Assembly: GCA_036398095.1 (NCBI GenBank)
Contig: DASWHR010000041.1
Coordinates: forward strand, 1 to 36,686
Direction: 5' to 3'
Source of the DNA: DASWHR01 sp036398095
GTDB lineage: Bacteria > Actinomycetota > AC-67
DNA: 36,686 nt
Shown here one piece after another: positions 32,900 through 36,686 of the stretch. A program made the position numbers and the translations under genes. The notes under the pieces were generated by a model. The model was given only the letters and a program-made list of their open reading frames with translations, had not been told where the DNA came from and ran no database searches. Each line of letters begins with the position of its first letter. Position 1 is the first letter of the stretch.

Positions 32900-33787
32900 A
32901 TGGCGATCAAACTCGACTACGCGTTGCAAGAAACCCTCACCAACATTCGCCGGAACGGCTTCATGACGCTGGCTTCGGTGCTCGTTGTCGCGGTCTCGAT
33001 GTACTTGGTGGGCGGCGTTCTGCTGGGTCGTTTCGCGGTCGACCGGATCATCGAGTTGCAAACGCGCAAGGTGGAAGTCGCGGTCTTCCTGAGCCCCGAG
33101 GTCACCGCCGAGCAGCGCACCTCGATCCAGAACGACCTCGAATTGATGCCGGAGGTTGCCGCCGGCGGTATCCAGTACGAGTCGAAAGAGCAGGCCTACG
33201 AGCGTTTCAAGAAGATCTTTCGCGACCAGCCCGACATCGTCGCCAATACCGATCCCGAGGCGCTCCCGGAATCCTTCCGCGTCAAGCTGCGCGATCCCGA
33301 GCAGTTCGAGATCGTCAACGACCGTCTGGAGGGCCGGCCCGGCATTTTGCGCATCCAGGATTACCGCTCGCTGCTGAAGCAATTCTTCGGAGTCGTCAAC
33401 GACATCGGTCGCATCGGTCTGGTGCTGGTGATCCTGCTTGTGGTCTCGGCGGCGATGATCATCGGCACCACGATCCGAATCGCCATCTACGCGCGGCGCA
33501 AAGAGATCGCGATCATGAAGCTCGTGGGAGCATCCAACTGGTTCATCCGCGTTCCGTTCATGCTCGAGGGCGTCATCCACGGTCTTGTCGGGTCACTCGC
33601 CGCGGTCGCATTGCTCTATGCCACGCGGCCGTTCTTCATCCGAGTCGCCGACCACATTCGCTTCCTTCACGTCAACGTCTCGCCGGTCGAGGTGCTCACC
33701 AAAGCCGGGTTCCTGTTGCTGATTTTCGGCGTGGTGCTCGGGGCGCTGGGATCCCTTTTGGGCCTCCGCCGCTTCCTTGAGGTCTAG
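32900..33787 (+). CDS. ftsX: Cell division protein FtsX
   Basis: FtsX is the membrane half of FtsEX. Its large extracellular loop recruits and activates a peptidoglycan hydrolase. The ATG at 32900 follows GGGGATC; the open frame to the 5' side overlaps ftsE and is not coding. The 295-residue product has one N-terminal transmembrane segment (FMTLASVLVVAVSMYLVGGV), an extracellular domain (about 50-165; includes EVAVFLSPEVTAEQRTSIQ and SKEQAYERFKKIF), then three more segments (IGLVLVILLVVSAAMIIGTTI, about 222-243, about 265-290). The conserved RRKEIAIMKLVGAS lies between the second and third. Four segments and the loop size fit FtsX. The next gene, an EnvC-like M23 protein, is the probable partner. 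Confidence 0.96.
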   Translation: MAIKLDYALQETLTNIRRNGFMTLASVLVVAVSMYLVGGVLLGRFAVDRIIELQTRKVEVAVFLSPEVTAEQRTSIQNDLELMPEVAAGGIQYESKEQAYERFKKIFRDQPDIVANTDPEALPESFRVKLRDPEQFEIVNDRLEGRPGILRIQDYRSLLKQFFGVVNDIGRIGLVLVILLVVSAAMIIGTTIRIAIYARRKEIAIMKLVGASNWFIRVPFMLEGVIHGLVGSLAAVALLYATRPFFIRVADHIRFLHVNVSPVEVLTKAGFLLLIFGVVLGALGSLLGLRRFLEV

Positions 33788-33791
33788 AAAA

Positions 33792-33834
33792 GTCCCTTTT
33801 GTTCTGTTAGACCCAAGTTTCGCCCTAAAGGGAC
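33792..33834 (+). other. Hairpin-forming inverted repeat between ftsX and the M23 gene
   Basis: GTCCCTTT (33792-33799) and its complement AAAGGGAC (33827-33834) close a 27-base loop just after the ftsX stop. It may be a weak terminator or processing site before the M23 gene's own promoter. Confidence 0.3.
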
Positions 33835-33872
33835 AAGCCGGTACCGCCGATGTGAAAACTGCGGTGCAAGTG

Positions 33873-33903
33873 TTGACACCTGTGGCGAATGGAAAGGTAC
33901 GAT
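33873..33903 (+). promoter_or_regulatory. Sigma-70-type promoter of the M23 peptidase gene
   Basis: TTGACA (33873-33878) and TACGAT (33898-33903) are separated by 19 bases. Transcription would then start near 33910, downstream of ATG 33902. This supports the GTG at 33944, preceded by GGGGGG, as the true start. Confidence 0.6.
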
Positions 33904-33943
33904 GCACCTGTTCCCACGGGCCATTTTGTTGGGGGGTTTGACG

Positions 33944-35173
33944 GTGCGACCGAAACGAACCACTTCTCTCGGCTTGATCGCGGTCCTGTTCGCGGGCCTG
34001 CTGTCGCTGAGCGCGCCGCCGTCCCTCGCGGTCGAGTCCTCCCGGTCGGCCAGCCGCTGGTCCGAGCTTCAAAAGAAGATCGATCAGACTCGCAAGCGCA
34101 TCAACGAGGCCAAGAAGCGCGAGCGCGGCATCATCGCGCAGATCAACGCCTCCGACATCCGCCGGCAAGCGCTCGAAGACAAGATCGAGAACCTGTCCGC
34201 GCAACTCGCCGACGCGGTCGCCGCGCTCGACGCGGTCGAGGCGGCGGCGAACCGCACCCAAATGGAACTGGATCTGCGCACCCGCGATCTCGAGCAAACC
34301 ATTGCGTTGCTCGAACAGCAGAAGGACGTGCTCAACACGCGAGCGGCCGAGAAGTACATGGCCGGTCCGATGACCTTCGCGCCGGTGCTGCTCAACACCA
34401 CCGACTTCAACGCGTTCCTGTCGGCCGATCAGTATGTCGAAAGCGTCTTGAAGGCCGACGTGCACGTCGTCGAGGAAGTGCAAAAGGTCCGCGACGAGGT
34501 CGAAGCCGAGCGCGCCGTGATCGGTGAGCGAAAGGTGGCGCTGGACAAGCAGGTCGCGACCGCGCAAGCCGAACGGGACCGCATCGCGGGCCTGCGTGCC
34601 AGTCAGACGCGCGCGCGCCGTGCCGTCGTCGGCGAGATCAACTACCGCAAGAACCTGCTCGAAAAGGTTCGCGACGAGCGCCACGCCTACGAGGAGGCGT
34701 TGCAGTCCTACGTTCGCGAGTCCGACTCGATCAGCGGCATCCTCAAGGGCGCCCAGAAGGGCCAGAAGGTCATCCAGGGCGCGGGCAAGGGCTATCTGGT
34801 CTGGCCGGTCGGCGGGCGGATCTCCAGCGATTACGGCGAGCGCATCCATCCGATCTACAAGAAGAAGTCGTTCCACACCGGCATCGACATCGCGACGGCG
34901 GCAGGCACGAAAGTGATCGCCGCGCGCGACGGCAAGGTCGTGTTCACCGGCTACAAGGGTGCGTTCGGCCTGATCGTGCTGGTGGACCACGGCGATTCGG
35001 TCGCGACGATGTACGCGCACCTGTCGAAGGCGTTTGTGAGCGCCGGCCAGAAGGTCAAGCGCGGCGCCGGCGTCGCGGCCGTCGGCTGCACCGGGTGGTG
35101 CACCGGCCCGCATCTGCACTTCGAAGTGCGCGTCGAAGGCCAGCCGAGCAACCCGATGCGCTGGCTCAAGTAG
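33944..35173 (+). CDS. Secreted EnvC-like M23 metallopeptidase (septal peptidoglycan hydrolase or its activator)
   Basis: This protein probably acts on peptidoglycan outside the membrane under control of FtsEX, as EnvC does in other bacteria. The GTG at 33944 is chosen from the GGGGGG before it and the promoter position; the frame can extend to ATG 33902. A signal peptide follows (VRPKRTTSLGLIAVLFAGLL, cleavage near SLA-VE). Residues about 35-245 are a long coiled coil with heptad-like Lys/Glu/Ala-rich sequence. A linker then leads to an M23 domain (about 285-409). The zinc ligands are complete: His311 and Asp315 (FHTGIDI) and His390/His392 (GPHLHFEVR). EnvC itself lacks some of these ligands and only activates amidases. 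Here all are present, so the protein may cut peptidoglycan itself. Its end is 34 bases from smpB. Confidence 0.92.
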   Translation: MRPKRTTSLGLIAVLFAGLLSLSAPPSLAVESSRSASRWSELQKKIDQTRKRINEAKKRERGIIAQINASDIRRQALEDKIENLSAQLADAVAALDAVEAAANRTQMELDLRTRDLEQTIALLEQQKDVLNTRAAEKYMAGPMTFAPVLLNTTDFNAFLSADQYVESVLKADVHVVEEVQKVRDEVEAERAVIGERKVALDKQVATAQAERDRIAGLRASQTRARRAVVGEINYRKNLLEKVRDERHAYEEALQSYVRESDSISGILKGAQKGQKVIQGAGKGYLVWPVGGRISSDYGERIHPIYKKKSFHTGIDIATAAGTKVIAARDGKVVFTGYKGAFGLIVLVDHGDSVATMYAHLSKAFVSAGQKVKRGAGVAAVGCTGWCTGPHLHFEVRVEGQPSNPMRWLK

Positions 35174-35195
35174 TCCCATCCCGCTGAAGGCCCGG

Positions 35196-35201
35196 TAGCA
35201 T
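35196..35201 (+). promoter_or_regulatory. Probable -10 box of smpB (leaderless)
   Basis: TAGCAT lies six bases before the GTG start of smpB, and no Shine-Dalgarno sequence is present. The spacing matches the boxes before prfB, ftsE and the DUF433 gene. Confidence 0.45.
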
Positions 35202-35207
35202 TCGGCC

Positions 35208-35693
35208 GTGGCCAAGCAGAAGAAGTCCGAAAACCCCAACATCGCGACCAACCGCAAGGCGCGGCACGACTATCACATCGAAGAGACCTTCGAGTGCGGC
35301 GTGTCGCTGATGGGCAGCGAGGTCAAGTCGCTGCGCGCCGGCAAGGCGTCGCTCGCCGACGCCTACGCGGCCGTCCGCGACGATGAGGTCTGGCTGCTCG
35401 GCGCCCACATCCCGCCCTACCTTCAGGCGTCCTACCAGAACCACGAGCCGACGCGGTCTCGCCGGCTGCTGCTTCACCGCAAGGAGATCCGCAGGATCGC
35501 GGCCGCGACCGCGCAGAAGGGGCTCACGCTGGTGCCGCTGCGCCTGTACTTCGTGAAGAACAAGATCAAGTGCGAGATCGCGCTCGCGATCGGCAAGAAG
35601 GCGCACGACAAGCGCCAAGCGATGGTCAGCCGCGAAGCCGAGCGCGAGATGCGCCGCCGCGAAGGCGCCGTCCGCCGCGGCAAAGTGCGCTAG
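35208..35693 (+). CDS. smpB: SsrA (tmRNA)-binding protein SmpB
   Basis: SmpB carries tmRNA to stalled ribosomes for trans-translation. The 161-residue protein starts at GTG 35208 and has the family's motifs in order: NRKARHDYHIEETFECGVSL, GSEVKSLRAGKASLADAYA, LLGAHIPPY, NHEPTRSRRLLLHRKEI, QKGLTLVPLRLYF, KIKCEIALAIGKKAHDKRQ, and a basic C-terminal tail that enters the mRNA channel. Length is normal. Its RNA partner, ssrA, begins about 900 bases downstream, with a toxin-antitoxin-like pair in between. Confidence 0.97.
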   Translation: MAKQKKSENPNIATNRKARHDYHIEETFECGVSLMGSEVKSLRAGKASLADAYAAVRDDEVWLLGAHIPPYLQASYQNHEPTRSRRLLLHRKEIRRIAAATAQKGLTLVPLRLYFVKNKIKCEIALAIGKKAHDKRQAMVSREAEREMRRREGAVRRGKVR

Positions 35694-35720
35694 CCCTTAG
35701 CTCCGCTCCCCGATTGAGGG

Positions 35721-35732
35721 GTAGTATACTAC
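35721..35732. promoter_or_regulatory. Palindromic operator over the -10 box of the DUF433/DUF5615 pair
   Basis: GTAGTATACTAC is a perfect 12-bp palindrome. Its inner TATACT (35725-35730) lies exactly seven bases before the ATG of the antitoxin-like gene and is a good -10 box. This fits a leaderless transcript repressed by its own HTH product, as is usual for toxin-antitoxin operons. Confidence 0.65.
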
Positions 35733-35737
35733 AGCCG

Positions 35738-36184
35738 ATGGACGTCACCGTTCCCGAAGCCGCGGAACGCACCGGCCTGGCGGCCGAGACGATCCGGCGC
35801 TGGATCCGTGCCGGCAAGCTGCCCGCTCGCAAAGTCGGCACGCAGCACCTGATCGACGAGGACGCCCTTGATCTCGTCGCCGGTGCGCGACCGCGGCGGA
35901 TCGTTCGCGAGCGAGCGCCGGCGTATACGGATCAGGTCTCTGCCGGCTCGCGGCGTCTCCTGGATCGAATCACCGTGGATCCCGGCATTCTCGCCGGCAA
36001 GCCGATCGTCCGGGGAACCCGGATCGCCGTCGAGCTCGTGCTGGATTGCTTGGCGGCAGGCTGGAGTCCGCAGGAGTTCGCCGAGCAGTACCCGCACATC
36101 ACCATTGACGATGTACGGGCGTGCATCGCCTTCGGCGCGTGGCGGGTCCGGATCGAGCACGTCTATCCGGCGCCGGTGATCTGA
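35738..36184 (+). CDS. Antitoxin-like protein: excisionase-type HTH plus DUF433
   Basis: The ATG at 35738 is chosen from the promoter position; the frame upstream overlaps smpB. The 148-residue protein has an N-terminal excisionase/MerR-like HTH (VPEAAERTGLAAETIRRWIR-AGKLPARKVG, about residues 4-35). A C-terminal DUF433 domain follows (about 75-140) with ITVDPGILAGKPIVRGTRIAV, WSPQEFAEQYPHIT and DDVRACIAFG. DUF433 proteins are known antitoxins paired with DUF5615 or PIN-like toxins; the HTH would repress the operon. Its TGA overlaps the ATG of the next gene by one base (TGATG), so the pair is translationally coupled. Toxin neutralisation is inferred from the family and this context. Confidence 0.88.
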   Translation: MDVTVPEAAERTGLAAETIRRWIRAGKLPARKVGTQHLIDEDALDLVAGARPRRIVRERAPAYTDQVSAGSRRLLDRITVDPGILAGKPIVRGTRIAVELVLDCLAAGWSPQEFAEQYPHITIDDVRACIAFGAWRVRIEHVYPAPVI

Positions 36185-36549
36185 TGCGGATCCTCGCCAA
36201 CGAAAACGTTTCGCTGGATGTCCTCAAGGCGCTCCGAGCGGCCAACTGCGATGTCGCCTCGGTTCGGGAGCTTCATGGCGGAATCGAAGATCGCCGCGTC
36301 CTCACATGGGCGGCGGAAGAGCAACGGATCGTGCTCACACACGATAAGGACTACGGACGGCTCGTGTTCGCGGGTCGCCTGCCCGTTCTCGGGGTCATCC
36401 TGGTTCGGTTCGAGCCGGTGAAAGGAAGGCGCGCGCGCAGGCTCGTCGACCTGCTCTTGTCTCGCGACGACTGGGTGGGGAACTTCAGCGTGATTGAACT
36501 CGGACGGGTGCGGATGATTTCGATCGCCGAGCCTGAAAGCCCGCCCTGA
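36184..36549 (+). CDS. PIN-like toxin-type protein of the DUF5615 family
   Basis: The start is ATG 36184, sharing a base with the stop of the antitoxin-like gene. The 121-residue protein has the family's features: an N-terminal strand and helix ILANENVSLDVLKALR with the conserved acidic Glu, the segment LTHDKDYGRLVF with the two Asp of the PIN-like active site, and VILVRF. DUF5615 proteins resemble Mut7-C/PIN RNases and pair with DUF433 partners. RNase activity is likely but not shown by the sequence alone. All the acidic residues I expect are there, so the protein looks intact. It lies just upstream of ssrA, 44 bases away. Confidence 0.87.
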   Translation: MRILANENVSLDVLKALRAANCDVASVRELHGGIEDRRVLTWAAEEQRIVLTHDKDYGRLVFAGRLPVLGVILVRFEPVKGRRARRLVDLLLSRDDWVGNFSVIELGRVRMISIAEPESPP

Positions 36550-36593
36550 TCGGCCGGAAACCCGATACACTGAATGCGATTGACAACAACATC

Positions 36594-36686
36594 GGGGGTG
36601 CATGGTTTCGACTTTGATCGGTCGAATCCAAGGAAGCGAGCCGGGGTCTCCGGGGCCTCGTCATCAAACCGGAAAAACAACAAGTG
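36594..36686 (+). ncRNA. ssrA: Transfer-messenger RNA (tmRNA), 5' part, cut by the window end
   Basis: GGGGGTGCATGGTTTCGAC is the conserved 5' end of tmRNA (acceptor stem and start of the tRNA-like domain). GAATCCAAGGAAGCGAGCC and a GC-rich stem (GGGGTCTCCGGGGCCTCG) follow, consistent with helix 2 and pseudoknot 1. The A-rich stretch AACCGGAAAAACAACAAG before the tag reading frame is at the expected distance. The window ends before the resume codon, so the tag peptide cannot be read. Proximity to smpB supports the call. A TACACT at 36566-36571 may be a -10 box. Confidence 0.93.

Noticed and set aside
36580..36585. TTGACA as -35 box of ssrA
   Set aside because: It lies only eight bases before the mature 5' end, too close for a -35 element.

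Overview
The window is GC-rich bacterial DNA and most likely comes from an uncultured member of the Actinomycetota. The reasons are the prfB / ftsE-ftsX-M23 peptidase-smpB-ssrA housekeeping block, GTG and TTG starts, probable leaderless genes behind TAnnnT boxes, a PxKF-type C-terminal domain, and many secreted Ig-like and beta-propeller proteins. The lineage is an inference; no rRNA or tRNA gene is present. The window opens inside one gene and ends inside the tmRNA gene.

Positions 1-26360 are an accessory region for the cell surface. It holds an Ig-repeat protein (partial), a single seven-bladed propeller protein, a divergent double adenylate-cyclase/ATPase/TPR regulator on the minus strand (3589-7392), and a 2799-residue secreted giant (7690-16089). 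The giant carries 21 propeller blades, 20 copies of a P[IM]GSI pentapeptide, a PPC-like domain, a gingipain-like C25 peptidase domain and a C-terminal PxKF-like domain. A same-strand run follows: an LVIVD-repeat protein, a 74-residue cysteine-containing secreted peptide, an orphan PstS-like binding protein, an Ig/SbsA-like protein and an unrecognised secreted protein, closed by a strong hairpin at 21908-21937. The last member (22182-26360) is a membrane-anchored propeller protein containing what looks like a calcineurin-like phosphoesterase fold without its metal ligands.

Positions 26474-36686 are mostly core genes: ftsH, prfB (programmed +1 frameshift), a small HTH protein, a split transketolase pair, ftsE, ftsX, an EnvC-like M23 peptidase, smpB, a DUF433/DUF5615 toxin-antitoxin-like pair and the start of ssrA. 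FtsEX and the M23 protein should act together in septal peptidoglycan hydrolysis. SmpB and tmRNA form the trans-translation system, with the TA-like pair sitting between their genes.

The most unusual items are: the architecture of the giant protein (three exact sets of seven blades, pentapeptide blocks placed between and inside other domains); the complementary loss of catalytic residues in the two cyclase domains; the degenerate phosphoesterase; a set of probable leaderless promoters; and a repeat island with a 26-bp perfect inverted repeat upstream of the transketolase genes.
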